Source: Holophagales bacterium (lineage in GTDB: Bacteria > Acidobacteriota > Thermoanaerobaculia > UBA5066). From it: 64,000 bases of DNA. The stretch lies in contig JADKBZ010000001.1 in assembly GCA_016714815.1 (NCBI GenBank), forward strand, positions 496,001 to 560,000. Reading direction: 5' to 3'. The notes beneath the pieces were generated by a model that worked only from the letters and a program-made list of their open reading frames with translations, was not told the DNA's origin and ran no database searches. The translations under genes were made by a program, and so were the position numbers. Within the stretch, counting starts at the first letter, position 1; every line of letters starts with the position of its first letter. Below are positions 32,890 through 41,631 of the stretch, piece after piece.

Positions 32890-33969
32890 ATGAGTGCCAG
32901 CCAGAGAACGACCGTTATCCGCAGCTCGGGCAGCTACCTCCCGCCGCAGATCGTCACGAACGCGATGCTCTCCCGGATCATGGATACCACCGACGAGTGG
33001 ATTCTCCCGCGCACGGGGATCCGGGAGCGCCGTTTCGTCCAGCCCGGAGTCGGGCCGGCCGAGCTGGCCGAGCACGCCGCGCGCGCGGCTCTGGAGAAGG
33101 CCTCCCTGACGCCCGCCGACGTCGACCTGATCGTCTTCGCGACGATGACGCCGGACCACTACTTTCCCGGGAGCGGCGGCCTTCTCGCGGCGCGGCTCGG
33201 GATGAAGTCGACGCACGCCCTCGACATCCGGATGCAGTGCGCCGGGTTCCTCTCCGGCCTGCAGACGGCCGACGCGTTCATCCGCTCGGGGACCTACGAC
33301 CGGGTCCTCCTCGTCGGCGCCGAGGTCCACTCGGGGCTGATGCCGTGGCCGGAGTCGGTCTGGGACGTCATGCTCGGCCGGAGCGACGGCCCGTGCGACC
33401 CGTACTGGTACGAGAGGGCGACGGGGATGCGGGACCGCGCGGTCCTCTTCGGCGACGGCGCGGGCGCGATGGTCCTCGAGGCGAACGAGTCGGGCGACGG
33501 GCGGGGCTTCCTCGGCTTCGTCATGAAGACGGACGGGGCGCACTGGGACAAGCTCTACGTCCCCGGCGGCGGCTGCAAGTCCCGCCCCTACTTCACGCCG
33601 GAGATGTTCGACGCCCTCGGGACGATTCCGATCGTCGAGGGGCGGCAGGTCTTCCGTCTCGCGAGCCAGCTGATGCCGGAGGCGGTGCGGGAAGCGCTCG
33701 CGAAGACGGGACTCCGGCTCGAGGAGCTCGACCTTCTGCTGATGCACCAGGCGAACCTGCGGATCAACGAGTCGGTCCAGAAGGTCCTGGGGCTGCCCGA
33801 CGAGAAGGTCTTCAACAACATCCAGAAATACGGGAACACGACCGCGGCGACGCTCCCGCTCGTCTTCGACGAGGCAGTGGCAACCGGACGGATCGGTCCG
33901 GGAGCCCTCGTCGGCTTCACCGCCCTCGGTGCGGGGCTCCACTGGGGAGCCGCGATCGCCCGGATCTGA
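32890..33969 (+). CDS. fabH: beta-ketoacyl-ACP synthase III family protein
   Basis: 359 residues, somewhat longer than E. coli FabH (317). Starts fatty-acid synthesis by condensing acyl-CoA with malonyl-ACP. Catalytic triad: Cys117 in DIRMQCAGFLSG, His in LLMHQANLRI, Asn in KYGNTTAATLP. An insertion around residues 160-180 (DVMLGRSDGPCDPYWYERAT) is not in the standard enzyme, so it may belong to a FabH-like subgroup with other acyl substrates. A TAGACT box lies only 12 bases before the ATG. Confidence 0.9.
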   Translation: MSASQRTTVIRSSGSYLPPQIVTNAMLSRIMDTTDEWILPRTGIRERRFVQPGVGPAELAEHAARAALEKASLTPADVDLIVFATMTPDHYFPGSGGLLAARLGMKSTHALDIRMQCAGFLSGLQTADAFIRSGTYDRVLLVGAEVHSGLMPWPESVWDVMLGRSDGPCDPYWYERATGMRDRAVLFGDGAGAMVLEANESGDGRGFLGFVMKTDGAHWDKLYVPGGGCKSRPYFTPEMFDALGTIPIVEGRQVFRLASQLMPEAVREALAKTGLRLEELDLLLMHQANLRINESVQKVLGLPDEKVFNNIQKYGNTTAATLPLVFDEAVATGRIGPGALVGFTALGAGLHWGAAIARI

Positions 33970-33984
33970 CCGGCGGCGATCCCG

Positions 33985-34545
33985 TCAGCGGGTCACTCGC
34001 CCCGATCGTGTCCGCGAGCCGTCGAGGAGCTCGGCGAAGATGTTGCCGAAGCTGTCGGCCGAAGCCGGCCCATCGGCCGTCACGACGCCCGAGGCGATGA
34101 CGACGGGCTTCTTCTCGTAGCGGGCGCCTCCATCCTTCAGGGCGCGCAGGGCGTCGGACGTCACCCAGATCGTCGCGGCCTTCCCTTCGAGGAGACCCGC
34201 CTTCGCGAGGAGCCCGACGCCGAGCGAGAGCGCGCCGATCGGCTTGCCGTCGTGTGCGGCCATCCGGAAGAACTTCTGCGCGATGCCGTTCTCCCAGAGG
34301 TCGGTGGCCCCGACGCCTCCGACGACGACGGCCCCCGCGAAGTCGGTGGGGCGGGCCTCGACGATGGAGATCGCCTCCTGGGACGTTCCGCCCTGGCTCG
34401 TGACGGGTCCGGTCGACGAAGACGCGACGACGACCTCGGCACCCGCCGCCTCGAGGACCTTTCGTGGCTTCGCGAGCTCATCGTCCTGGAAACCCTTCGG
34501 CGCGACGAGGAAAAGGACCTTGAGGCCTTTCAGGTTCTGCGTCAT
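33985..34545 (-). CDS. DJ-1/PfpI-like protein lacking the nucleophile Cys
   Basis: 186 residues with the DJ-1/PfpI flavodoxin-like fold: KVLFLVAPKGFQDDELAKPRKVLEAAGAEV, GAVVVGGVGATDLW, AKAGLLEGKAATIW. At the nucleophile elbow, where ICxG is expected, the sequence is GALSLGVGLL, so Ser107 replaces Cys and the next His is lost. Glyoxalase, deglycase or protease activity is unlikely in the standard way. It is last in a minus-strand run with the ATP-grasp-like gene. Confidence 0.8.
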   Translation of the reverse strand: MTQNLKGLKVLFLVAPKGFQDDELAKPRKVLEAAGAEVVVASSSTGPVTSQGGTSQEAISIVEARPTDFAGAVVVGGVGATDLWENGIAQKFFRMAAHDGKPIGALSLGVGLLAKAGLLEGKAATIWVTSDALRALKDGGARYEKKPVVIASGVVTADGPASADSFGNIFAELLDGSRTRSGRVTR

Positions 34546-34616
34546 CTGACCCTCCCGTGGTTCCCGGGACGATCCCCGCGGGCGCGCCGGCTGTCAAGCG
34601 GGCGCCGCGGGCCTCC

Positions 34617-35840
34617 TCAGGCGCCGGGAGACGGGCGCATCGCGACGGACGAGCCGACCCAGGTGAAGTCCTTGTTGAAGTCGACCCCGAGCATCCGGCC
34701 GCGGGAGAGGCGGCAGAGGTTCAGGCCGAGCGTGAAGGACGACTTTCCCTCGGGGCGGAAGAACATCATCCGGATCTCGACCTTGACGCCGCCGCCGTCG
34801 ACGGCCTTCAGGCACGGCGCGTAGGCGATCTTCTCCATCAGGCACCAGCTGGCCCGCTCGGAGCGGGGAATCCGCGCGACGTCTTCGCGGGTCGGCTCGA
34901 TGTTCACGCCTCCGCCCGCGAAGGAGAAGAGCGGCTTCAGGACCCAGCCCGTGGAGAGGTCGGCGGGGAGCTCGTCGACGTCCGAGAGCCTCCTGGCGCG
35001 AGGCGCGGCAGGGTGGTCGAGGAAGGGGAGCGCGGCCTTCGACCAGGCCCAGAACCAGTTCGGATGGGGAGCCCAGGTGACGTCGAGATCGTCGCGGAAA
35101 TCGAACGGGAGCGTCTCGCCCGAGCGGATGAGCTCGTCGAAGACGACCCTGTTGTAGATCCGCTCGATCGGAATGCGCCGGCCGTCCTTCCGTCGGAAGA
35201 GCTTCCGGCCGTCCTTCTCGACCTTCGTCGGGCAGACGGGCTCGACGCCGAGGAGCTTCGTCGTGGCGGTGAAGTCGACGTACGTCTTCTGCGCCTCGGG
35301 GTGGAGGTCGAGGAGGACGACGTTCTCGGGATCGTGCGCCCCGACGACGGTGCGGCGGAAGAGGTCGACGAAGCCGTCTCTCGTCAGCCCCGAGAAGTAG
35401 GGGCTGAAACCGCCGGCGGGAAGACCCGGGACACCTTCGAGCACGGCGTTCCAGGCGTCGGCCTGCATCACCTCGAAAGCGGAGAGCGAGGGGAAGCCCT
35501 GAAGCTCGATCAGCTTCGGCTCGAGGGAGCCGTCCGGAGCGGCCACGACCGCCAGGTCGACCTGCGCGAGCGACGGGAGGGCGTCCATTCCGGGTGTGTC
35601 CCACGCGGGCGGGACGAAGCCGCAGAGCCGCGAGACGGCTTCGGGCGTGGAGATCTGGGCGAGGATCCCGTGCGCGGCCGAGACGAGCCGCTCCTCGAGC
35701 TCGGGCGTGAGGAAGACGGGCGTTTCGGCGAGGCGGAAGCCCGCCTCGGCGCCCGCGCGGCGGGCGAGGTCCGCGGTCTGCCGCCGGTAGAGCTCTTCGG
35801 AGAAGGAGTCGTTGAACGCGGAGCGGCAGGCAGGGTGCAT
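34617..35840 (-). CDS. ATP-grasp-like protein of unknown function
   Basis: 407 residues. A preATP-grasp-like region (about 95-110, LEPKLIELQGFPSLSAFEVM) is followed by GWVLKPLFSFAGGGVNI (about 295-311), which resembles the nucleotide-binding Lys and glycine-rich loop of ATP-grasp ligases, and by VKVEIRMMFF with possible metal-site residues. It could join a carboxylate to an amine or thiol, but no specific family is recognised. Neighbours are the DJ-1-like gene downstream and SRAP and AI-2E genes upstream, all on the minus strand. Confidence 0.6.
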   Translation of the reverse strand: MHPACRSAFNDSFSEELYRRQTADLARRAGAEAGFRLAETPVFLTPELEERLVSAAHGILAQISTPEAVSRLCGFVPPAWDTPGMDALPSLAQVDLAVVAAPDGSLEPKLIELQGFPSLSAFEVMQADAWNAVLEGVPGLPAGGFSPYFSGLTRDGFVDLFRRTVVGAHDPENVVLLDLHPEAQKTYVDFTATTKLLGVEPVCPTKVEKDGRKLFRRKDGRRIPIERIYNRVVFDELIRSGETLPFDFRDDLDVTWAPHPNWFWAWSKAALPFLDHPAAPRARRLSDVDELPADLSTGWVLKPLFSFAGGGVNIEPTREDVARIPRSERASWCLMEKIAYAPCLKAVDGGGVKVEIRMMFFRPEGKSSFTLGLNLCRLSRGRMLGVDFNKDFTWVGSSVAMRPSPGA

Positions 35841-35901
35841 CGCGGCGCAGTCTAGGAGCCCGGCGGGTCCATGGGAAGGACCGCGTCCCCGGAGAGAAGG
35901 G

Positions 35902-35924
35902 CCCGGTCGGGACCCATGACCGGG
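35902..35924 (-). terminator. hairpin after the SRAP gene
   Basis: CCCGGTC (35902-35908) pairs with GACCGGG (35918-35924), loop 9, just behind the SRAP stop. A longer-range pair, GGAGCCCGG (35855-35863) with CCGGGCTCC (35920-35928), could form instead. No U-tract. Confidence 0.4.
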
Positions 35925-35928
35925 CTCC

Positions 35929-36597
35929 TCAGCGGAGAGGCTCGACGCAGCGGACGCCTTCGCGGGACGCCGCGTTGACCCAGGTGGAGACGGGCCACGC
36001 CTCCATCGCCGCCGCGTCGAACGGCGCGAGGCACCGCTCGAGCTCGCCGGGATGGAGCGGGCCCGGCCGCCTCCAGAGCGCGGTGGCCTCGGTGTCGAGG
36101 AGGACGGGCATCCGCGCGTGCACGGGCCGGACGAGCTCGTTCGCCTCGGTCGTCACGATCGCGAAGGTCTCGAAGGGCTCGGTCCCGGGCGCCTCGCGCC
36201 GCTCCCAGAGCCCCGCGAGGACGAACGGGGCGCCTCCGGCGAGCCGGAAGAACCAGGGAGCTTTCCCTCCGGCCTCGACCTTCCACTCGTAGAAGCCGTC
36301 CGCGGGAACGAGCGCGCGGCGGCGTTTCAGCGCATCGCGGAACATCGGCTTGCCGCCGATCCCCTCGGCCCGGGCGTTGATCGGGCGCAGGCCCGCTGCG
36401 TCCTTCGCCCACGACGGCACGAGGCCCCAGGAGAGGAGCGCCAGCGCGGGGCCGTCGACTCCGTCGCGGACGATCGGCGCCCGCGTGCCGGGGGCGACGT
36501 TCCAGCGCGGGGTCCACGCGATCCCTTCGGGAAGCCGTGCGCCGAGCCGGGTCGCAAGGGCCTGGGCGGGGCTCGTCTGGACGTACCGGCCGCACAC
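35929..36597 (-). CDS. SRAP (YedK/HMCES) abasic-site DNA-protein crosslink enzyme
   Basis: 222 residues. Forms a protective covalent link with abasic sites in single-stranded DNA. All hallmarks are present: Cys2 after the initiator Met (MCGRY), WGLVPSW, Asn74 in RPINARAE, Glu104 in GFYEWK, and His160 in RPVHARMP. Associated with the SOS response in many bacteria. It lies 4 bases after the AI-2E gene, so the two are probably cotranscribed. Confidence 0.94.
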   Translation of the reverse strand: MCGRYVQTSPAQALATRLGARLPEGIAWTPRWNVAPGTRAPIVRDGVDGPALALLSWGLVPSWAKDAAGLRPINARAEGIGGKPMFRDALKRRRALVPADGFYEWKVEAGGKAPWFFRLAGGAPFVLAGLWERREAPGTEPFETFAIVTTEANELVRPVHARMPVLLDTEATALWRRPGPLHPGELERCLAPFDAAAMEAWPVSTWVNAASREGVRCVEPLR

Positions 36598-36601
36598 GGC
36601 G

Positions 36602-37756
36602 CTACCCGGAGGCCTTCTCTTCGGGTTCCCTCTTCTCTTCGACGGGCTCGGGCTCCGGGTCGGGCGTTCGCTCCCCGAGGAGGGCGGCCCACGGAGCGAA
36701 CCTTTCGAACCGCTCTCCGACGACCTTGACGGTCGCGGTCAGGGGGACGGCGAGGATCGCGCCGGGCAGGCCCCAGAGGATTCCCCAGAAGAGGAATGCG
36801 ACGAGGACGGCGAGCGGGTGGAGCCGCACCCGGCTTCCGACGATGAACGGCGTCAGGATGTTCCCTTCCAGGAACTGGACGATCGAGTAGAAGATGATGA
36901 CCTTCAGCGCGAGGAACGGCTCCTCGGTCCCGAGGAACGCCACGAAGAGGGCGGGCGTCGTCGAGAGGATCACTCCGACGTAGGGGAGGAGGACGCAGAG
37001 GCCAGCGAGGGGCCCCAGGACGTAGCTGTAGGGAACCTGCAGGATCAGGAGTCCGGCGGTCGTGATGCAGGCCGTGATGAGGACGACGAAGAGCTCGCCG
37101 AGGACGTAGCCCGACAGGACGTGGGCGACGTTGACGGCGAAGTCGGACGCGGCCCGGCCACCCTTGCGCCGGAGGATCCGCGCGAGGGCTCCGGCGTACT
37201 TGTCCCTGTCCTTCAGCATGAAGAAGGCGAGGATCGGAATGGCGGCGGTGTAGAGGACGAGCGAGAAGACGGTCCTCACCTGTAGGACGACGCGGGCGAC
37301 GGAATCGAGCATCCCCTCTTCGAGACGAACGGCGCGCACGCCCGTCCGCTCCCCGTCGGAGAGGAGGCGGCGCGTCCCTTCCTCGATGCGGGAGAAGAGG
37401 CCTCTGGCCTGCGCGGTGAGCCCCTGGATCTTCCGTTCGTACGCGGGCCAGTCACGGGAGAAGGCCTGCGCCTGGTCGAGGGCGTTGACGATGAAGAACG
37501 CCACGAGGGCGCAGAGGAGGAGGATGACGACGAACGCGGCGAGAGAGCGAGGGACCCGGATCCTTTCGAGAAGCTCCACGAAGGGGTGGAGCGCGAACGA
37601 GAGGAAGAGCGCGAAGAAGATCGTGACGAACAGGACCTTCCCGGCCCACAGGAGTCCCACGACCGCCGCCGTCGCGAGGACGGTGAGCGCACGGGAATGG
37701 GAGGCCCCTCCGAGCGCGGGGCTCGTTCCGGTCGTGAAAGCGCCGCTGCTGTCCAA
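36602..37756 (-). CDS. AI-2E family transporter
   Basis: 384 residues with the family's helix pattern: N-terminal hydrophobic pairs (VLATAAVVGLLWAGKVLFVTIFFALFLSF, SLAAFVVILLLCALVAFFIV), a central soluble domain (YERKIQGLTAQA...), and C-terminal helices including GPLAGLCVLLPYVGVILSTTPAL and FLEGNILTPFIVGSRVRLHPL. Members export small molecules or ions (AI-2 in TqsA, Na+/H+ in others); substrate unknown here. The TTG at 37756 is a weakly supported start. Confidence 0.9.
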   Translation of the reverse strand: MDSSGAFTTGTSPALGGASHSRALTVLATAAVVGLLWAGKVLFVTIFFALFLSFALHPFVELLERIRVPRSLAAFVVILLLCALVAFFIVNALDQAQAFSRDWPAYERKIQGLTAQARGLFSRIEEGTRRLLSDGERTGVRAVRLEEGMLDSVARVVLQVRTVFSLVLYTAAIPILAFFMLKDRDKYAGALARILRRKGGRAASDFAVNVAHVLSGYVLGELFVVLITACITTAGLLILQVPYSYVLGPLAGLCVLLPYVGVILSTTPALFVAFLGTEEPFLALKVIIFYSIVQFLEGNILTPFIVGSRVRLHPLAVLVAFLFWGILWGLPGAILAVPLTATVKVVGERFERFAPWAALLGERTPDPEPEPVEEKREPEEKASG

Positions 37757-37791
37757 GCGGGGCCAGTGTAACGCGACGGGAAAATGACGAA

Positions 37792-37812
37792 CGGCCGGCG
37801 AAATGCCGGCCG
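37792..37812 (-). terminator. hairpin after the OmpA-type porin gene
   Basis: CGGCCGGC (37792-37799) pairs with GCCGGCCG (37805-37812), loop GAAAT. On the minus strand it follows the porin stop by 28 bases and is followed by a short T-run (ATTTTC). Confidence 0.55.
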
Positions 37813-37840
37813 CTCGGGAAAGCGAGGGAAAAGGAGAGGA

Positions 37841-39199
37841 TTACGGGAAGGTGACGGTCACGACGGCGCGCCGGTTCCGGGTCGCGTCGTCCCCGGCTTC
37901 CGCGTCGCCCCTGGCGTTCGTCCCGATCCGGGTCGCGTCGATGCCGTGCCTCTTGACGAGGTAGTCCTTCGCGGCGTCGGAGCGTGCCTTCGCGAGGGCG
38001 GCGTGGTCGCCCTTCTCCTTCGGGTCGGTGAAGCCGACGATCGTGCAGGTCGCCGAGAGGTTGTTCTTCAGGCGGAGGGCCACACCGTCGAGGATCGCCT
38101 TGGCGATGTTCGTCAGACGGCTCTTGGCGGCGTCGAAGAGGATCTCGTCGGTCGTGGAGGTCTCGGGCTTCGGGGCGGGAGGGGCCTCGACGACGGGGGC
38201 CGGGGCCGGCTCGACGACGGGGGCCGGGGCCGGCACGGGCTCGGCCGGAGGCGGCTCGTGAGGCGACGGGACGACCATGAGGGCGGCGGCGGCCTTCGCG
38301 GGCTGCGGCATCCAGGAGAGCTGGACGATGCCGCCGATGCTGCTCGGGGAGCCGTTGTACTTCACCCAGTTGTCGATGTTGGCCCGCACCCCGGCGCTCG
38401 CGACGACGCCGCTCTGGCCGAGGCCGAGACGAGCGCCGAGGACGGCCTCGGTGAAGTCGTGAGGCTCCGTCGTGCCGCCGTCGTACATGACGCGGTGGAC
38501 TTCGAAGATTCCCTTGAGGGTGTCGGGAACGATCGGGATGCCGACGCCCGCGGACCAGCGCATCTCGTTCGAGATCTCGTACTCCTCGCCCTCGACGGCC
38601 CAGTCCGCCGTCCAGAGGTAGGTGAACTGGCCGGTGAAGACTCCGTAGGTGCCCGAGAAGCCCCACTCCCAGTCGGTCCGGTAGGTGGACATGGCCTTCT
38701 CGTCGCTCCGGCTCTGCGTCGGGATGTAGACCGAGCCGAGGAGCGCGACCTTCAGCGGGTCCTTCGGGTTGAGGAGGAACTTCGTGCCGAAACGAAGCTT
38801 GTCGCTCTCGTCGTGGTCGATCTCGCCGAAGCGATCCCTGCCGCCGACGTTTCCGCCCCAGAGCCGGTTGTCCGCCGAGTAGTACTTCTGCCCTGCGGAG
38901 AAGGACGCCTCCCAGTTGGGGAGGAGGCCGAACGCCATCGTCAGGCCGAACTTGTCGGCGCTGTAGCGCATCGGATCGTCCGCGAGCGGCCACACGCCCG
39001 GCACCGGCGCAGCCGCTCGATCGGTCATGCTGTAGAAGACCGAGAACGCGAAGCGTCCCTGAGGGACGGTCTGCGCGTCGAAGATTCCGAAGAGCCCCGT
39101 CTCGCCGGTGAGGCTGGGAGCCACCTGAGCGCTCAGCGGAGAAGCCGCGAAAAGTGCCACGGCCAGCGCGAGGAGGAGTCCGGTCCGCATCCGTCGCAT
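37841..39199 (-). CDS. OmpA-family outer-membrane protein
   Basis: 452 residues. Signal peptide ends SPLSAQ. An N-terminal beta-barrel of about 300 residues (alternating strands such as GRFAFSVFYSM, WEWGFSGTYGVFTGQFTYLW) is followed by a Pro-rich hinge and a C-terminal peptidoglycan-binding OmpA domain (IVGFTDPKEKGDHAALAKARSDAAK, GDAEAGDDATRNRRAVVTVTF). It tethers the outer membrane to the wall. The ATG at 39199 has GGAG 5 bases upstream. Confidence 0.9.
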   Translation of the reverse strand: MRRMRTGLLLALAVALFAASPLSAQVAPSLTGETGLFGIFDAQTVPQGRFAFSVFYSMTDRAAAPVPGVWPLADDPMRYSADKFGLTMAFGLLPNWEASFSAGQKYYSADNRLWGGNVGGRDRFGEIDHDESDKLRFGTKFLLNPKDPLKVALLGSVYIPTQSRSDEKAMSTYRTDWEWGFSGTYGVFTGQFTYLWTADWAVEGEEYEISNEMRWSAGVGIPIVPDTLKGIFEVHRVMYDGGTTEPHDFTEAVLGARLGLGQSGVVASAGVRANIDNWVKYNGSPSSIGGIVQLSWMPQPAKAAAALMVVPSPHEPPPAEPVPAPAPVVEPAPAPVVEAPPAPKPETSTTDEILFDAAKSRLTNIAKAILDGVALRLKNNLSATCTIVGFTDPKEKGDHAALAKARSDAAKDYLVKRHGIDATRIGTNARGDAEAGDDATRNRRAVVTVTFP

Positions 39200-39325
39200 C
39201 AAGTCTCCTTATTTCCAGCCGGGGACCGGACGAATCACCCCCAATTCGGGAAAGGCGAGACGGCTCCGCGTCCTGGGCTCGGATCAGTTGTCAAGAGTCT
39301 AGCAGCACGGGATTTCCCGGCAAAG

Positions 39326-40462
39326 TCAATTGACTGTCCGAATCGTCATGAGGAACTTCGGGGACCCGGGGCCCCCGACCTCCCGGGCGGCCAGGGCCGA
39401 GGCGAAGACCCGGTAGCGCAGGATCCGGAACGAGACTTCGAACCCGAGTCCCGCGTCCTGCCGCCACTCCCCGAACCGGGTGTAGACGGTCCCGCCGACA
39501 CCGGCGTTCCCCGTCCCGACGTAGACGACGGCGTAGAGGGTGTCCCAGGAGGCCTTCAGGAACTCGGCGTTGCGGGCGACGAAGACGGGGAGGAACGCCT
39601 CGATCGTCGCGTGGACCTCTTCGGTCCCGAACGGCGCCTCACGGAGCCCTTTCAGGGCGTCGCGCCCTCCGAGCGAGAAATACTCGGTGCCGGGAATGAG
39701 GTACGGAAGGCCGCCCGGGGGGCCTGACGAGGTTCCGACGGGCTTGTAGGGGAAGAAGCCGGCGTGGAGACGGCCGACGAGGCGCCCTCTCCCAACGGGG
39801 ACCGCCTGGATCGCCTCCCCTTCCACTTTCAGATAGCTGTAGTCGAGGAGGTGCGCGCCGTAGGTGACTCCGATCGAGAAGCCGCGTCGTCCGGGGCCGA
39901 ACGAGCGGGCCACGGTGAACAGGTTCCTCATCCGGTCGTTCGGGTCGCCGGAGATCCGGTTCCCGAGGTTGTCGTCCTCGGTTCCCCACTGGAACCCCGC
40001 CTTGCCGAAGAGGTTCGTCTGGCCGTCGTCGACGTTGCCGAGCGGCGCGTCCGGCTGGGAGATGTTGAAGCGGTCCACCTCGGCCAGCAGGACCAGACGG
40101 CCGTAGAGGCCCACCGGGCGGCGGACGAAGGCGCTCAGGCCGCGAACCCGGTCGTAGCCGAGGGCGAGCGATTCGAGCGCGGCGAAGGAAACCCGGTCGA
40201 ACGCCGAGATCGTGAAGCTCTGGCGGGCCCCGTAGTACTTGTAGCGCAGGTACGCCGCGATGTCGCCCGAAACGAAGTCGTATTCGAACTGCGTCTCGTA
40301 GAGCGAGCTGCGGACGAGCTTGGAGAGCCGGATCTCGGCCTGGCCCTCCGGCACGTAGACCGCGATGCGGGGGATGAAGCCCAGAGTCTCGTCGCGAGGC
40401 TCCTCGGCGCCGGCTCCCAGTGCCGGGAAAAGGAGCGCCAGGGCGAGGAGGGCTCGTCTCAC
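39326..40462 (-). CDS. outer-membrane beta-barrel protein of unknown function
   Basis: 378 residues from the GTG at 40462. A signal peptide (RRALLALALLFPALGAGAEE) is followed by alternating strands with aromatic girdles and a region LIPGTEYFSLGGRDALKGLREAPFGTEEV that recalls BamA/Omp85-type barrel motifs (GGxxxLRG). No POTRA repeats are present, so it is a short barrel. It is upstream of the OmpA gene on the same strand with a 126-base gap. Confidence 0.72.
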   Translation of the reverse strand: MRRALLALALLFPALGAGAEEPRDETLGFIPRIAVYVPEGQAEIRLSKLVRSSLYETQFEYDFVSGDIAAYLRYKYYGARQSFTISAFDRVSFAALESLALGYDRVRGLSAFVRRPVGLYGRLVLLAEVDRFNISQPDAPLGNVDDGQTNLFGKAGFQWGTEDDNLGNRISGDPNDRMRNLFTVARSFGPGRRGFSIGVTYGAHLLDYSYLKVEGEAIQAVPVGRGRLVGRLHAGFFPYKPVGTSSGPPGGLPYLIPGTEYFSLGGRDALKGLREAPFGTEEVHATIEAFLPVFVARNAEFLKASWDTLYAVVYVGTGNAGVGGTVYTRFGEWRQDAGLGFEVSFRILRYRVFASALAAREVGGPGSPKFLMTIRTVN

Positions 40463-40497
40463 GATCCGTGAGTATAGAAAGCGGAACCGGTGGGGTG

Positions 40498-40681
40498 CTC
40501 CTGGTCGATCCCCGGGGCGCGGAAGGGTGTGAGGACCACAGGGGAGCGCCAGGCGCTCCCCTGTGAAGACGAAGTCAAACCCGGCCGAGTGCAACGCAGG
40601 GGTTGGAAACCCTGGCGGTCCTCTCCTGGTCGATCCCTGGGGCGCGGAAGGGTGTGGGAAACCCGGCCTCGGGTTTCCCAC
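40498..40681. repeat. 34-bp direct repeat, each copy followed by a hairpin
   Basis: Copy 1 (40498-40531) and copy 2 (40623-40656) differ at one base. Copy 1 is followed by an inverted repeat with 14-bp arms at 40537-40565; copy 2 overlaps a 12-bp stem at 40654-40665/40670-40681 with a 4-base loop. The module fills the gap between the outer-membrane barrel gene start and the DUF4388 gene end. It may end the DUF4388 transcript or be a mobile repeat; see findings. Confidence 0.7.
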
Positions 40682-40688
40682 GATCACT

Positions 40689-41582
40689 TCAGAGCAGGGG
40701 GGCCATCTTCTCGCGGAAGGCGAGGCTCGCCTCTCGTCCGCGAAGGGCGGCGACCGTCTGCTCGAGGCTCCGGATGAGCTCCCTGACGACGTCGAGGCCG
40801 CGTCCCTTGTCGACTTCGCCGAGAGCGGCGCGGTAGAGCCGGTCGATCGCGGGGTCCCCCGGGGCGAGGGCGGCGCTCTCGGCCTCCTGCTTCACCTTGG
40901 TGCAGAGGATCTGGAGGCTCCGGCGTTCGTCGCCGCGAGTGACGGCGTTGAAGACTCCGCTGTGCGTCGTGACGACCGGTCCGGCCGCCTGCGGGGCGGG
41001 AACCGGAACCGGTGCCAGGGGAGCGGCGGCTGCGCGGGCGTCGGCTTTCGACCGGATTTCCACCAGGTCCGCGGTGATGAGTCCGTAGAGCGTCTTGGCG
41101 ACGTCGAAGGCCGAAAGGCGAGCGGCGCGGGCGATCTCCTCGATCGAACGGGCGCCGTCGATCCCGGTGACGACGAGCCATTCCATCGGGGTCAGCGTCA
41201 CGGGTTCGCTGAGCCCCTCCCGGCAGACGAGCTGGGGCACGGACTCGGTCGTGGGGATCTTCTTCGAGAGGATCTTCCACTCGTCGCTTCGGCGCGCCGC
41301 CTCCATGAGGAGATTCGTGTTGGAGCGGGTGATCGTCCGGCCTTCGGGCTCGATCCCGGCGGAGAACTGGAACTGGCCTTCGTTCCAGAGCGCCAGGGCG
41401 TAGATGGCGTCTTCACCCTCGGTGTCGTTCACCTTCGCGTGGGTGATCTGACCGTTCTGGATGTAGACCGCGCCCTGCTCGGCGCCGCGGTTCAGGGCGA
41501 ACATCCCGGTCTTCCCCGATACCGCAACGAGTTGCACGATGTCGGCGAGGGGGAGTTCTTTGAGGGAGCCTTGGAAAGACAT
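40689..41582 (-). CDS. DUF4388 (PATAN-domain) regulatory protein
   Basis: 297 residues from the ATG at 41582. The N-terminal 100 residues match the DUF4388/PATAN pattern: MSFQGSLKELPLADIVQLVAVSGKTGMF, GAVYIQNGQITHA, GEDAIYALALWNEGQFQF. A winged-helix-like middle segment follows (LTPMEWLVVTGIDGARSIEEIARAARLSAFDVAKTLYGL), then a helical C-terminus. These proteins appear in gliding, type IV pilus and two-component contexts in Acidobacteriota, Myxococcota and Cyanobacteria; role here unknown. Confidence 0.85.
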   Translation of the reverse strand: MSFQGSLKELPLADIVQLVAVSGKTGMFALNRGAEQGAVYIQNGQITHAKVNDTEGEDAIYALALWNEGQFQFSAGIEPEGRTITRSNTNLLMEAARRSDEWKILSKKIPTTESVPQLVCREGLSEPVTLTPMEWLVVTGIDGARSIEEIARAARLSAFDVAKTLYGLITADLVEIRSKADARAAAAPLAPVPVPAPQAAGPVVTTHSGVFNAVTRGDERRSLQILCTKVKQEAESAALAPGDPAIDRLYRAALGEVDKGRGLDVVRELIRSLEQTVAALRGREASLAFREKMAPLL

Positions 41583-41631
41583 TTGTGGGCAGTCTCGCGA
41601 GCCGAGACGATAGCACCCGCCTCCCGGATGC

